Positions 9,151-17,397 of a DNA stretch of 64,000 bases are shown piece by piece; the first letter of the stretch is position 1, and the number at the start of each line of letters is the position of its first letter. The position numbers and the translations under genes are program-made. The notes below the pieces were generated by a model. The model had not been told where the DNA came from. It searched no databases and worked only from the letters and a program-made list of their open reading frames with translations. The stretch covers positions 48,645-112,644 of the forward strand of contig JAJQBX010000010.1 of the NCBI GenBank assembly GCA_021203065.1. Reading direction: 5' to 3'. The stretch comes from Oscillospiraceae bacterium (lineage in GTDB: Bacteria > Bacillota > Clostridia > Oscillospirales > Ruminococcaceae).

Positions 9151-9383
9151 GTCTCATCACTCCTGTGCCTGAAAAGCCTTTTCTGCTTTCCTATAATTCT
9201 TTCACGACGCTCCCGGGTCAGGTCTTCACGGATTATGTAGCCGTTTTCAACCCGCTCGAGAATGTCGCCCTCCTGCGCATTTCCGGAAATCAAGCTCCTT
9301 GGTGCATTTATATGACTGCCGTCCTCGTTCTCAAGAACGGCGATATTTTCTTCAAATCTGTCTACAGTGTAAAGCTTGCCCAT
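9147..9383 (-). CDS. DUF3006 family small protein
   Basis: 78 residues with the DUF3006 pattern (LYTVDRFEENIAVLENEDGS near the N-terminus, EGDILERVENGYIIRED in the middle, basic C-terminus). The family has no proven function but is repeatedly encoded next to secreted ComEC-like metallo-beta-lactamase proteins, as here: the MBL gene ends 1 bp upstream of this start and the RpiR gene overlaps its stop by 4 bp. Confidence 0.8.
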   Translation of the reverse strand: MGKLYTVDRFEENIAVLENEDGSHINAPRSLISGNAQEGDILERVENGYIIREDLTRERRERIIGKQKRLFRHRSDET

Positions 9384-9384
9384 C

Positions 9385-10368
9385 TCAGTCTCCGTTCTCA
9401 GTCGAAATGCTCAGTCCCGAGCTTGTGACTGTGAAGACCACCGTTCCGTCGACATCGGTTCTGTAGATGTTTTCCGTGTACATCTCAAGCCTTGTCACGA
9501 CGTCCGAATTCGGGTGGTTATAGCTGTTGTCGCCGCATTCAATGACGCAGTACTCAGGCGTGACGGCATCGAGGAATGTATAAGACGACGAGGTCGAGCT
9601 CCCGTGGTGGGCTACTTTCAGAACGTCCACATCAACATTTGTGCCGTTCTCGACAAGCTGGGTTTCGATAGTCTTTTCAATATCACCCGTGAACAGAAAC
9701 GAACTGCCACCATAGTCGAACCTGACGACTATAGAGTAGTTATTCATGTTGTCGGAAGAGTAGTCGGGAACTGTTATGGTGAGCGTCCCGCTTCCGAACT
9801 GGATGGTTTCGCTCTCTGCATAGTAGAGAGGACAGCCCTTTTCCTCGATGGCGTCAAGAAGCTTCTCATAGGAATTGGTTGTCGGGACATATTCGTCGGG
9901 AATCTCAGGCATTATGACCTCGCCAATCTCTATGTCAGAAGAGATGACTTTTCTGAGCCCTCCGATATGGTCGGAATGTGGATGAGTCGCCACGACGTAG
10001 TCAAGACGGGTTAAGCCAAGCTCGCTTAAGTAGGCGACGACCGTGTCGCCATACTCCGACTCGCCGCCGTCGATGAGCATAGTAGTCCCGTCATCGGCGA
10101 TAATGAGCTCACTGTCCCCCTGCCCGACGTTGATAAAGTGCACCGTGGCATAGCTACCGTCAGAAACCGGTTCAGCCTCTTCGCTTGAGGTAGCGGCAGT
10201 AGTGATAGCCGCCTCATCATCCGAAGCCGGGGTCTCCTCAATAAAGAAGTGGTCAACCCCGACATAGATGATAAACACCGAGCAGATGAGCACCAGTGCG
10301 GCAGGAAGCGAAAGCCTGTATTGTTTTTTCTTCTTTGCAGGTCTGCGCCTGCGGCGGGTTTGGGGCAT
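9385..10368 (-). CDS. Membrane-anchored ComEC/Rec2-like metallo-beta-lactamase-fold hydrolase
   Basis: 327 residues. A basic N-terminus (RRRRRPAKKKKQ) and one hydrophobic helix at about 20-40 anchor the protein so that the enzyme faces outward. After a Ser/Thr/Glu linker the MBL fold starts at about residue 73 (ATVHFINVGQGDSELI); metal ligands THPHSDH are at 128-134, followed by FLFTGD and VLKVAHHGS, as in the C-terminal domain of ComEC. Such free-standing proteins are presumed extracellular nucleases or phosphodiesterases. It is paired with DUF3006 and follows the ftsK gene by 6 bp. Confidence 0.9.
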   Translation of the reverse strand: MPQTRRRRRPAKKKKQYRLSLPAALVLICSVFIIYVGVDHFFIEETPASDDEAAITTAATSSEEAEPVSDGSYATVHFINVGQGDSELIIADDGTTMLIDGGESEYGDTVVAYLSELGLTRLDYVVATHPHSDHIGGLRKVISSDIEIGEVIMPEIPDEYVPTTNSYEKLLDAIEEKGCPLYYAESETIQFGSGTLTITVPDYSSDNMNNYSIVVRFDYGGSSFLFTGDIEKTIETQLVENGTNVDVDVLKVAHHGSSTSSSYTFLDAVTPEYCVIECGDNSYNHPNSDVVTRLEMYTENIYRTDVDGTVVFTVTSSGLSISTENGD

Positions 10369-10374
10369 GTAAGC

Positions 10375-12921
10375 CTACTCCTCACTCTCTTCACTCTGCG
10401 CCGTCGGTGCTCCGCCAATCATGGCTCTTCTCTCAAGCCACTGTGCTTTGGTCATCAGGACCTGTCTTGGCTTAGCTCCGTCGGCTGGTCCCACGATGCC
10501 CATCGATTCTAATTCGTCCATAGTTCTGGCGGCTCGGGCGTAGCCTAATTTCAGGCGGCGTTGGAGGAAGCTTGTTGAGGCTTGTCCGGCTTCGACTACC
10601 GCTTCGATGGCACGCTCGGTCATGTCGTCGATGCCGCTGCCTGCGCTCTCTCCGCTGTCGGAGGCTGGCTTCTCGCCCTTTGAGACGGGGATGTGCTTCT
10701 CGATTTCGCTTTCTATCTTCTCGTCGTACTGTTCATTTGTCTGGGACTTGAGGTACTCGACGACTCTTTTTATCTCGTTTGTGGCGACAAAGCCGCCCTG
10801 AATTCTTGTCGGCTTCGACTGTCCTACCGGCTTATAAAGGAGATCGCCGTTTCCGAGGAGCTCCTCCGCTCCGCCCTCATCGAGTATTACTCTTGAATCA
10901 ACCTGATTTGAAACCTTGAGGGCGACACGGCTCGGGATATTTGCCTTTATAAGACCGGTGACAATGTCGACTCTCGGGCTTTGGGTGGCAACGATGAGGT
11001 GCATGCCGGCGGCACGGGCGAGCTGAGCCAAGCGGCAGATAGACTCCTCAACATCCTTTGGGGCAGCCATCATGAGGTCTGCAAGCTCGTCAACGACTAT
11101 AACCATCTGCGGAAGCGGCTTCAGGCTTTCACTCTCTTCTGCGAGCTTGTTGTAGTCCTTTAGATCACGGACTCCGTTGTCGGCAAAGATGCTGTAACGC
11201 TTGAGCATTTCGGTGACCGCCCAGCCCAAAGCACCTGCGGCTTTCTTGGCGTCGGTGACAACCGGAATCAGAAGATGCGGAATTCCGTTATAGACCGGGA
11301 ATTCGACCTGCTTCGGGTCAACTAAAATCAGCTTGACCTCTTCGGGGGAGGCGTTATATAGGATACTCATTATAATTGAGTTGGTGAATACGGACTTACC
11401 TGAGCCGGTAGTTCCTGCAATCAGGATATGCGGCATTTTTGAGATGTCGCCGATGATAATCTTGCCGTCGATGTCACGACCTACGGGGAAGCTGAGCTTT
11501 CCCTTGGCGTTACGGAACTCGTCGCTGTCGATGAGCTCCCTTATGTAGACGGTTTCACGCTGCTTGTTGGCAAGCTCTATTCCTACTGCGGCTTTTCCGG
11601 GGATGGGAGCTTCAATTCTCACCCCGCTTGCGGCTAAGTTAAGGGCGATGTCGTCGGCAAGGCTCGTTATCTTTGAGACCTTGACGCCTGCCGCAGGCTG
11701 AAGCTCATATCTGGTAACCGACGGACCACGGCTGATGCCGACAATACGGGTTGCAACACCGAAGCTACGAAGGGTCTCGACAAGGGTCTGGGAGTTCTTC
11801 TCAGCTTCTATTGCGTTATCCTCCGGGGATGCCTTTCTCTCGACGGGGTTGAGAAGATCTATCGGAGGCGCATTGTAGCTCGAAACGGAGCTGTTTTCCA
11901 TTTCGATGAGGGCTGTCTGACCGTTTTCGGTGACATAGAGCTTGTTTTCCGGCTCTGCTTCGGTGACGACGGGCTCTTCTTCCGGCTTCTTCTCCTTTTT
12001 GGGCTTCGGTTCGGCTTTTGCAGGCTTCTCCTCTGCGGGGAAAATCTCCTCGCTCGCCTTGATGGTGATGTCATCGTCGGTTATAAAGTCGGCTGGCATC
12101 TTCTCACGCTTTTTACTGGACTTCTTCACGGGAAGGTTCTTGAGAGCCTCCTGCTCGTCGTCCTCCAAAAACTTCGCAACATCGATTCTTGGTTCAGTCG
12201 CTTTTCTTTTCTTCTCCTTTTCTTTTGCTTCCAGCTCTTCTTTTTTGCGTTTTTCGGCGTTTTCCGCTTCACGCTCAAGACGCTGGGCTTCCCTTTCGTC
12301 GGCAGATTCAGACCATGCCGATTTCGCCTTTCCGAAAAGCCCGGCGACAAATCTTCCTATATCGACGATGGTGATATTCGTAAGAAGCATCACGAAGAGA
12401 AGAACCAACAGGATTATAATAATAAGTGCGCCGACATTGCCGCAGAGCGCATGAAGAGCTCCTCCGATAAAGATGGAGAGAGCACCGCCGCCCCTATGGT
12501 TTTCGACGCCGTTCTGATAGAGAGCCGATATTACCGTCACGAAGCCTCCGCCAGAGAAAGCCTCCGTCTTCGTTATAAAGCCGTTTATAATCTCGAACAT
12601 CGGGCTGACAAGAAAGATTAAGACCACTCCCTGAACTGTCTTTATGACTGCCGCACTGCTGGATTTATCTATAGCCAGCATGCATGCGACGTATATAATT
12701 ATGGGCGCAACAAAGGCAGCGGAGATTCCGAAGAGTCCCCACATGACATTGTGCATTGTATTCCAAAGCGATTCGCCCTTTATCCATGTCACACAGAGGA
12801 TGAATATCCCGACAATCGAGAATACTATCGAGTAGACACGGTTTCGCCTGAGCCTCTGAGCCTCAGAAGCCTTAGCCGAGGTGCGCTTACGGGTTGTTGT
12901 CTTCTTCTTTGCTTGCGCCAT
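10375..12921 (-). CDS. FtsK/SpoIIIE-family DNA translocase
   Basis: About 848-residue septal or sporulation DNA pump. Four to five membrane helices lie in the first 190 residues, then a charged Glu/Lys-rich linker (about 200-370), and the motor domain with Walker A GTTGSGKS near residue 505 and Walker B MVIVVDELADLMM. The last 70 residues are the winged-helix gamma domain that reads polar DNA motifs (TSFLQRRLKLGYARAARTMDELE). Length is typical for SpoIIIE. The second of two adjacent ATGs (12921) is better placed behind AAAGGTG than the first (12924). First gene of the run ending at the terminator at 3.7 kb. Which of FtsK or SpoIIIE it is cannot be told from sequence alone. Confidence 0.95.
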   Translation of the reverse strand: MAQAKKKTTTRKRTSAKASEAQRLRRNRVYSIVFSIVGIFILCVTWIKGESLWNTMHNVMWGLFGISAAFVAPIIIYVACMLAIDKSSSAAVIKTVQGVVLIFLVSPMFEIINGFITKTEAFSGGGFVTVISALYQNGVENHRGGGALSIFIGGALHALCGNVGALIIIILLVLLFVMLLTNITIVDIGRFVAGLFGKAKSAWSESADEREAQRLEREAENAEKRKKEELEAKEKEKKRKATEPRIDVAKFLEDDEQEALKNLPVKKSSKKREKMPADFITDDDITIKASEEIFPAEEKPAKAEPKPKKEKKPEEEPVVTEAEPENKLYVTENGQTALIEMENSSVSSYNAPPIDLLNPVERKASPEDNAIEAEKNSQTLVETLRSFGVATRIVGISRGPSVTRYELQPAAGVKVSKITSLADDIALNLAASGVRIEAPIPGKAAVGIELANKQRETVYIRELIDSDEFRNAKGKLSFPVGRDIDGKIIIGDISKMPHILIAGTTGSGKSVFTNSIIMSILYNASPEEVKLILVDPKQVEFPVYNGIPHLLIPVVTDAKKAAGALGWAVTEMLKRYSIFADNGVRDLKDYNKLAEESESLKPLPQMVIVVDELADLMMAAPKDVEESICRLAQLARAAGMHLIVATQSPRVDIVTGLIKANIPSRVALKVSNQVDSRVILDEGGAEELLGNGDLLYKPVGQSKPTRIQGGFVATNEIKRVVEYLKSQTNEQYDEKIESEIEKHIPVSKGEKPASDSGESAGSGIDDMTERAIEAVVEAGQASTSFLQRRLKLGYARAARTMDELESMGIVGPADGAKPRQVLMTKAQWLERRAMIGGAPTAQSEESEE

Positions 12922-12948
12922 CATATCACCTTTATCAAATCACTTAAA

Positions 12949-13013
12949 GGCTCCCCCTCTGGGGGAGCTGGCTGCGCCACAGGCGCAGACTGAGAGGGCG
13001 ACCCGCAGGGTCG
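12949..13013 (+). repeat. GC-rich intergenic palindromic repeat, type A copy 1
   Basis: Type A core: GGCTCCCCC/GGGGGAGC hairpin, then a variable stem (CTGCGCC/GGCGCAG), then CTGAGAGGG, plus a short hairpin CGACC/GGTCG. It abuts the stop codon of uppP. Confidence 0.75.
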
Positions 13014-13883
13014 TCATCCCCCTATCACAAACGCATGCCCTACTATTGCTTCGAGTATCGCAATTATGATTACTATTACGCCCAAGATTCCGGTGTAGAT
13101 CCAGAAAATCTTGAACTTCTCTGTTTTGATTATGTACTGAATAAGTCTTATTGCCACAAAGCCTACTACTGCGGCTACTATGAAGCCAATAAGGCACGGG
13201 AGGAATCCGTATGTACTGCTTTCCGAACCAATCGCTCCGCCTATCTCGGTTATGCAGCCGGCTATGATTGCGGGGATTCCAAGGATGAACGAATAGCTTA
13301 CAGCGGCTTCTCTTGAAAGTCCGCAGAAGATTCCTGCAGAGATTGTCGAACCGGAACGGGAAACGCCCGGGAGAAGTGCTACGCCTTGGAAGAAGCCTAT
13401 CTTCACTGAATCGGAGTACTTAAGGTCGGTCATCTTCTTTGAGCCCTTTGCCTGCATATCCGCCATGAAGAGGATTGCGGCTGTATAGAGGAAGCAGATC
13501 CCCTCCATCAGGATTGAGCCGTCCTCAGCAAAGCTCTCAAAGAAGCCCTTGAAGATGGCGAACGGGATGAGCATTGCTGTCGAAATTATGAACATAAATA
13601 GAAGCCGTCTCTCAGGGGAAGCGTTGTCGACAGAGAACTTGCGGGTGAAGATGTCCTTTATCATCGAGATGAACTCTTTTATGAGCTTCCATATGTCCTT
13701 ATAGAAGACTGCACATACTGCGACAAGAGTGCCAAGGTGCAGAACAGCAGTCAGCACCAGTCCTTCCTCACCGCTCGTTCCGGAAAAATGCTGGAACAGA
13801 GAAAGATGCCCCGACGACGAGACCGGAAGAAACTCCGTCAACCCCTGAATGATTCCTTGCCAGATTGCTGATAAAATCTTCAT
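13014..13883 (-). CDS. uppP: Undecaprenyl-diphosphatase UppP (BacA)
   Basis: 289-residue polytopic membrane enzyme that recycles C55-PP to C55-P for cell-wall synthesis. The two catalytic signatures are present: QGLTEFLPVSSSGH (about 13-27, with Glu and the SSSGH histidine) and PGVSRSGSTI (about 172-181). Seven to eight hydrophobic helices, C-terminus about 15 residues longer than average with two helices. Overproduction of this family gives bacitracin tolerance. It sits between ftsK and the ylzJ-tepA pair with a repeat on each side, so it is probably transcribed alone. Confidence 0.95.
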   Translation of the reverse strand: MKILSAIWQGIIQGLTEFLPVSSSGHLSLFQHFSGTSGEEGLVLTAVLHLGTLVAVCAVFYKDIWKLIKEFISMIKDIFTRKFSVDNASPERRLLFMFIISTAMLIPFAIFKGFFESFAEDGSILMEGICFLYTAAILFMADMQAKGSKKMTDLKYSDSVKIGFFQGVALLPGVSRSGSTISAGIFCGLSREAAVSYSFILGIPAIIAGCITEIGGAIGSESSTYGFLPCLIGFIVAAVVGFVAIRLIQYIIKTEKFKIFWIYTGILGVIVIIIAILEAIVGHAFVIGG

Positions 13884-13935
13884 ATGCTCAAGTCCTTTCT
13901 ATTGGATACTGTAATTTGTGTTTCATGCTGGTATA

Positions 13936-14028
13936 GGCTCCCCTGAAAGGGGAGCTGGCGCACGAAGTGCGACTGAGGGGTGTAAGTTCGTCTTCGACGA
14001 ACTTACCGACTTGGCGTCAGCCAAGTCG
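13936..14028 (+). repeat. GC-rich palindromic repeat, type A copy 2, running into a gene end
   Basis: GGCTCCCCT/AGGGGAGC hairpin, GCAC/GTGC stem, CTGAGGGG, then two more hairpins (GTAAGTTCGTC/GACGAACTTAC and CGACTTGGC/GCCAAGTCG). The last hairpin contains the final codons and stop of the YlzJ-like gene at 14017, so the repeat forms the end of that gene. Confidence 0.75.
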
Positions 14029-14208
14029 TCTTCCCGGCTGATATTTCTCATCAAGATACATCTTGGGATCAGTCGAAAACAAGCTCTTTACTACTCTATT
14101 TTTGCCCCGGACAGTATATTCTACTTTTCCGTTACTGATGTCCATAAACTGCGTCGGCGGATCGTTATGGGTGAAGATGTCATACTCAGAAATTATTGTG
14201 TAGAGCAT
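14017..14208 (-). CDS. YlzJ-like protein
   Basis: 63 residues. In Bacillus ylzJ lies directly between tepA (ymfB) and spoIIIE; the visible YlzJ features are the N-terminal [12 protein letters not shown] and the C-terminal [17 protein letters not shown]. Function is unknown. It overlaps the end of tepA by 16 bp. The last residues (RRLG) and stop are provided by an intergenic repeat, which suggests the original C-terminus was replaced by a few residues. Gene order tepA-ylzJ-(uppP)-ftsK keeps the Firmicutes arrangement with uppP placed between. Confidence 0.8.
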   Translation of the reverse strand: MLYTIISEYDIFTHNDPPTQFMDISNGKVEYTVRGKNRVVKSLFSTDPKMYLDEKYQPGRRLG

Positions 14209-14894
14209 TCTGTGTCACCCTCTATCATCCTATATAAGCACTCAATCGCTTCGCTCAAGCCTCCGACCGAGTCTATGATTCCCTCGGCTACTGCATCCTC
14301 GCCTGTAAGGACGCTTCCGACGTCCATAACGAGCTCCCCGGTTCTGAGCATAAGCTCCTTGAACCGCTCAGCAGTTATCTCAGAATTGTCGGCGACGAAC
14401 CGCACTATCCGCTCCTGCATCTTCTCAAAATAGGAAAGCGTCTGGGGAACTCCAAGAACGAGCCCCGTAAGCCTGACCGGATGGATGGTCATAGTGGCGG
14501 ATTTTACTATGAAAGAGTGCTTCGCACTCACCGCAAGCGGCACGCCTATCGAGTGCCCTCCGCCCACTACTATCGAGACCGTAGGCGTTTTCATCGAGGA
14601 GATGAGCTCCGCCAAGGCAAGCCCCGCTTCAACGTCTCCCCCGACGGTGTTTATTATTATGATAAGCCCCTCAATTGTTTGATCCTGCTCAATGGCGACC
14701 AGTGCGGGCATGATGTGTTCATATTTTGTGGTTTTATTCTGCGGCGGAAGAATGTAGTGCCCCTCAATCTGCCCGATTACGCTGAGACAGTGGATCAAGT
14801 GCCTTGAATTCTCTATCGCAATATCCCTGTACTGCTCCGAAAGCTCCGCCTGCTCCTCGGTTACCTCTGTGTTTTCAGAAGTATTTTCAACCAT
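14193..14894 (-). CDS. tepA: TepA-type ClpP-fold protease
   Basis: 233-residue ClpP-like serine protease of the translocation-enhancing TepA family, a cytosolic enzyme proposed to degrade signal peptides or other short substrates. Visible are [18 protein letters not shown] (oxyanion loop region), [11 protein letters not shown] (catalytic Ser in GHSIG at about residue 122) and TIHPVRLTG (catalytic His at about 147). The first 35 residues are a Glu-rich extension. The gene order with ylzJ supports the TepA rather than ClpP assignment. Start chosen at ATG 14894 with GGGAGAAGATAGC ahead. Confidence 0.85.
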   Translation of the reverse strand: MVENTSENTEVTEEQAELSEQYRDIAIENSRHLIHCLSVIGQIEGHYILPPQNKTTKYEHIMPALVAIEQDQTIEGLIIIINTVGGDVEAGLALAELISSMKTPTVSIVVGGGHSIGVPLAVSAKHSFIVKSATMTIHPVRLTGLVLGVPQTLSYFEKMQERIVRFVADNSEITAERFKELMLRTGELVMDVGSVLTGEDAVAEGIIDSVGGLSEAIECLYRMIEGDTECSTQ

Positions 14895-15207
14895 GCTATC
14901 TTCTCCCTTTTGGGTTTTGGATTAGCATGCGCAGAATTCATCTGCATATTCACTATCAATTATACTCCATAAAAGCGAAATCGTCAAGGAATTAAGAACA
15001 TTTTGCGAAAACAAATTTATTCGGGACGGGGTTTAAAAATCTGCAACTTTCTTTAACGGTTTTTCCGGAATTCGTAAATAGTGCACAAAAACTTATGATT
15101 GCGTGTGTAGGCTAATATTGTTATAATGAGATATGGGTTTACATCTGTTAATAATCATTTACTTGGACGAAAGATGACCCGAAAATCTTCTGAAAGGAAA
15201 CACCAAC
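14895..15207. other. Divergent intergenic region between tepA and the solute-binding protein gene
   Basis: About 310 bp, AT-rich, between divergent genes. The right part holds the promoter of the lipoprotein gene; I see no RNA gene, repeat or small coding frame in the rest. Confidence 0.6.
15099..15127 (+). promoter_or_regulatory. Sigma-A promoter of the solute-binding lipoprotein gene
   Basis: TTGCGT, 17-bp spacer, TATAAT; start site expected near 15134, about 75 bp ahead of the ATG. Confidence 0.75.
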
Positions 15208-16650
15208 ATGAAAAAACTGATTGCATTGGCACTGGCGATTGTCATGATTATGGCACTTGTCGGATGCGGAAGCTCGACCCGGCAGATTGTGCAGATAACA
15301 CTGTCGTCGGAAGACTCGCAGGCAATTTTAGCCGCCGCAGGAATCACTCTCCCCGACGCTGAGGACACCGCCGCTTCGGGAACTACCGTCAAGTGGTATG
15401 CGTGGTATGACGACTTCCACAACTATTCGGAGGACGAAATCGTCAACACCGGCTACTACACCTTCACCGAGAAATACGGCTGTGAGGTGAAGTGGATCGA
15501 GTGCACATGGGACGCAAGGTTTGACGATTTAGCGAACCTCGTACTCTCCTCGAACTCCCCCGACTGCTATCCCGGAGACGTTGAAACATATCCCTATAAC
15601 TGCATCAAGGGAATGTTCCAAGCTGTCGACCCGTACATAGACTACTCTGATCCGCTCTGGGAGGGAACTGCGGAGTTTGCATACTCCCGCTTTGCCCTTG
15701 GCGACCATGTTTATATGATCATAACCGACGTCACCACAGAGCACGTTGTCGCTTATAACCGCCGTGTCATCGACGAGTATGGCTATGACGATCCTGCTGA
15801 GCTCTACTGGAACGGCGAATGGACATGGGATGTATTCTTGGATATGTGCATTGACTTCTCTGATGCCGATGAGGACAGATATGCCCTTGACGGCTGGGCT
15901 TATGACAATGCCCTTATGGAGTCGAGCGGCACTGACGTCGTCACATATGACGTCGAATCGGGGCAGTTTGTCACCAACTTAGACGACCCGAGGCTTGAGC
16001 GTGCGGCGAACCTCATCTATGAGCTCAAGAAGAACGACTGCATCTATCCCGTTTGGAACAACGGCTGGACGCTCAGAGGCGGTCAGGAAGTAGAGGGCGT
16101 CGGAATCAAGGAGGGGCTTACTCTCTTCTGGATAAGAGGAACATGGGCGTTCACCGGAACTGTTGAGGAAATGAGCTCCATCTGGGGCGACATCTCCGAG
16201 GGCGAGCTGATGTTCTGTCCGCTTCCGAGAGACGACGACGGCGACGGCAACCACTATGTAACAGTCAAGACCTCCGGCTATGTAATTGTTGAGGGGGCAC
16301 AGAACCCCGAGGGCGTTGCGCTCTTGGCTTCCTGCGACAGATTCAAGATATTAGATCCGACAGTTGTATCGGTAGACCGCAAGCAGCTCGAGGAAATTTA
16401 CCTCTGGACTGACGAAATGCTCGAAATGTACGACCACATCCACGACCTCGCAAACGGCGACTACACCGTCGTAGTATACGACGAAGGCTTAGGCGACAAG
16501 GTCGACGGCGCAGTCAACAGCTGTAAAGAACTCGGACGTCTCGCCACCGCCACAACATGGGCACAGGTAAAGGAGTCCTATTCGGATAAGCTCAACTACT
16601 ATGTTGAACAGCTGAATGAGGAAGTTGCGGAGTATAGCGCAAATTCGTAA
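15208..16650 (+). CDS. Extracellular solute-binding lipoprotein (family 1, sugar-type)
   Basis: 480-residue ABC-transporter substrate-binding protein. Lipoprotein signal peptide MKKLIALALAIVMIMALVGC with lipobox Cys20; mature protein tethered to the outer face of the membrane. The body has the family-1 pattern (WYDDFHNYSEDE, FTEKYGCEVKWIE, RVIDEYG, WTWDVFLDMC, MWGDIS-like aromatic strands) and many Trp/Tyr/Asp residues, typical of sugar binders. About 45 residues of Ser/Ala/Glu linker follow the lipobox. No permease or ATPase gene is adjacent, so it must share a transporter encoded elsewhere. Transcribed from the promoter at 15099 with AAAGGA ahead of the ATG. Confidence 0.85.
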   Translation: MKKLIALALAIVMIMALVGCGSSTRQIVQITLSSEDSQAILAAAGITLPDAEDTAASGTTVKWYAWYDDFHNYSEDEIVNTGYYTFTEKYGCEVKWIECTWDARFDDLANLVLSSNSPDCYPGDVETYPYNCIKGMFQAVDPYIDYSDPLWEGTAEFAYSRFALGDHVYMIITDVTTEHVVAYNRRVIDEYGYDDPAELYWNGEWTWDVFLDMCIDFSDADEDRYALDGWAYDNALMESSGTDVVTYDVESGQFVTNLDDPRLERAANLIYELKKNDCIYPVWNNGWTLRGGQEVEGVGIKEGLTLFWIRGTWAFTGTVEEMSSIWGDISEGELMFCPLPRDDDGDGNHYVTVKTSGYVIVEGAQNPEGVALLASCDRFKILDPTVVSVDRKQLEEIYLWTDEMLEMYDHIHDLANGDYTVVVYDEGLGDKVDGAVNSCKELGRLATATTWAQVKESYSDKLNYYVEQLNEEVAEYSANS

Positions 16651-16686
16651 TGCGGAAGTTGCTTTCAACTTCTATGCGCAATTAGC
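16646..16686. repeat. AT-rich ATTACG-type repeat, degenerate copy
   Basis: TTCGTAATGCGGAAGTTGC followed by GCAACTT-like hairpin material (GAAGTTGCTTTCAACTTC), a diverged relative of the element at 1132. Confidence 0.45.
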
Positions 16687-16724
16687 GGTCACCTTTGGTG
16701 ACCGCGCGCCTCCCTCTGGTCGGC

Positions 16725-16780
16725 GCACCCCTCCACCCCCGGCTTCGCCGGCGGTCCCCCTCCCCTTGACAGGGGAGGCT
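16725..16780 (-). repeat. GC-rich palindromic repeat, type B copy 1
   Basis: Reading on the minus strand: AGCCTCCCCTGTCAAGGGGA, then GGGGACCGCC, a CCGGCGAAGCCGG hairpin and GGTGGAGGGGTG. A hairpin GCGGTCACC/GGTGACCGC at 16686-16705 lies beside it. Confidence 0.7.
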
Positions 16781-16817
16781 TTTATTATTCTAACAAACTT
16801 TTGAGAGGACACAAAAA

Positions 16818-16875
16818 GGCTCCCCTGTTAAGGGGAGCTGGCACGAAGTGCCTGAGGGGTGCGTCAGCCAAGTCG
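16818..16875 (+). repeat. GC-rich palindromic repeat, type A copy 3
   Basis: GGCTCCCCT/AGGGGAGC, GGCACGAAGTGCC stem, TGAGGGG, ending in GCGTCAGCCAAGTCG, a tail shared with copy 2. It ends exactly at the stop codon of the superoxide reductase gene. Confidence 0.7.
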
Positions 16876-17250
16876 TTATCCCTGCCACAAACCATGCAGA
16901 TTGCAATAAGCATACACTGCTACAACCTCATCACCCGGGAGGAGGGCAAAGCTTGCCTTGGGGGCGTCGGTGGGAGAAAGAACCTTTCTCTGGTTGCAGT
17001 TCTTGGTCTCGAGGAGAATCCATTCTATGTAGTGGGGCTCGGTCATCGGGTGCTCTACAGAGCCGACGGTGACGTTGACAACGTTTCCGTCAACAGTGTA
17101 GACCGGGATGTGCTTCTCGGTTGCGGCTTCTGTTGTGCCGGGGATGAGCTCCTTCATCGGCTCACCACAGCATACAACCGGAACGCCCTTGTCCTTGATC
17201 TTCGCAACGATATTTCCGCAATGCGGACAGATGTAGAATTTTAATTTCAT
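16876..17250 (-). CDS. dfx: Desulfoferrodoxin (superoxide reductase)
   Basis: 124-residue two-iron superoxide reductase that reduces superoxide to peroxide without making oxygen, a hallmark of anaerobes. Centre I rubredoxin-like FeCys4 site: C8, C11, C27, C28. Centre II Fe(His4Cys) site: H47, H67, H73, C116 and H119 (in YAYCNLHGLW). The catalytic lysine sits in the TEKHIP loop (K46). RBS GGAGGTATAAC precedes the ATG. Monocistronic, convergent with the solute-binding protein gene. Confidence 0.95.
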   Translation of the reverse strand: MKLKFYICPHCGNIVAKIKDKGVPVVCCGEPMKELIPGTTEAATEKHIPVYTVDGNVVNVTVGSVEHPMTEPHYIEWILLETKNCNQRKVLSPTDAPKASFALLPGDEVVAVYAYCNLHGLWQG

Positions 17251-17274
17251 GGGGTTATACCTCCTAAAAGTATT

Positions 17275-17365
17275 GAATTCGTAATGCGTAATGCTTAATG
17301 CGTAATTATATTGATTCTAAAGCAAAATTCAATTACGAATTACGAATTACGAATTACGCATTTTT
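17275..17365. repeat. AT-rich ATTACG-type repeat array
   Basis: Two converging arrays: GTAATGCGTAATGC-type units on the left and ATTACGAATTACGAATT units on the right, so the whole is an imperfect inverted repeat ending in ATTTTTATAA. It separates the superoxide reductase start from the end of rmuC. Confidence 0.65.
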
Positions 17366-17397
17366 ATAATAACATATTCGGGCTCACTTTTCAACCC

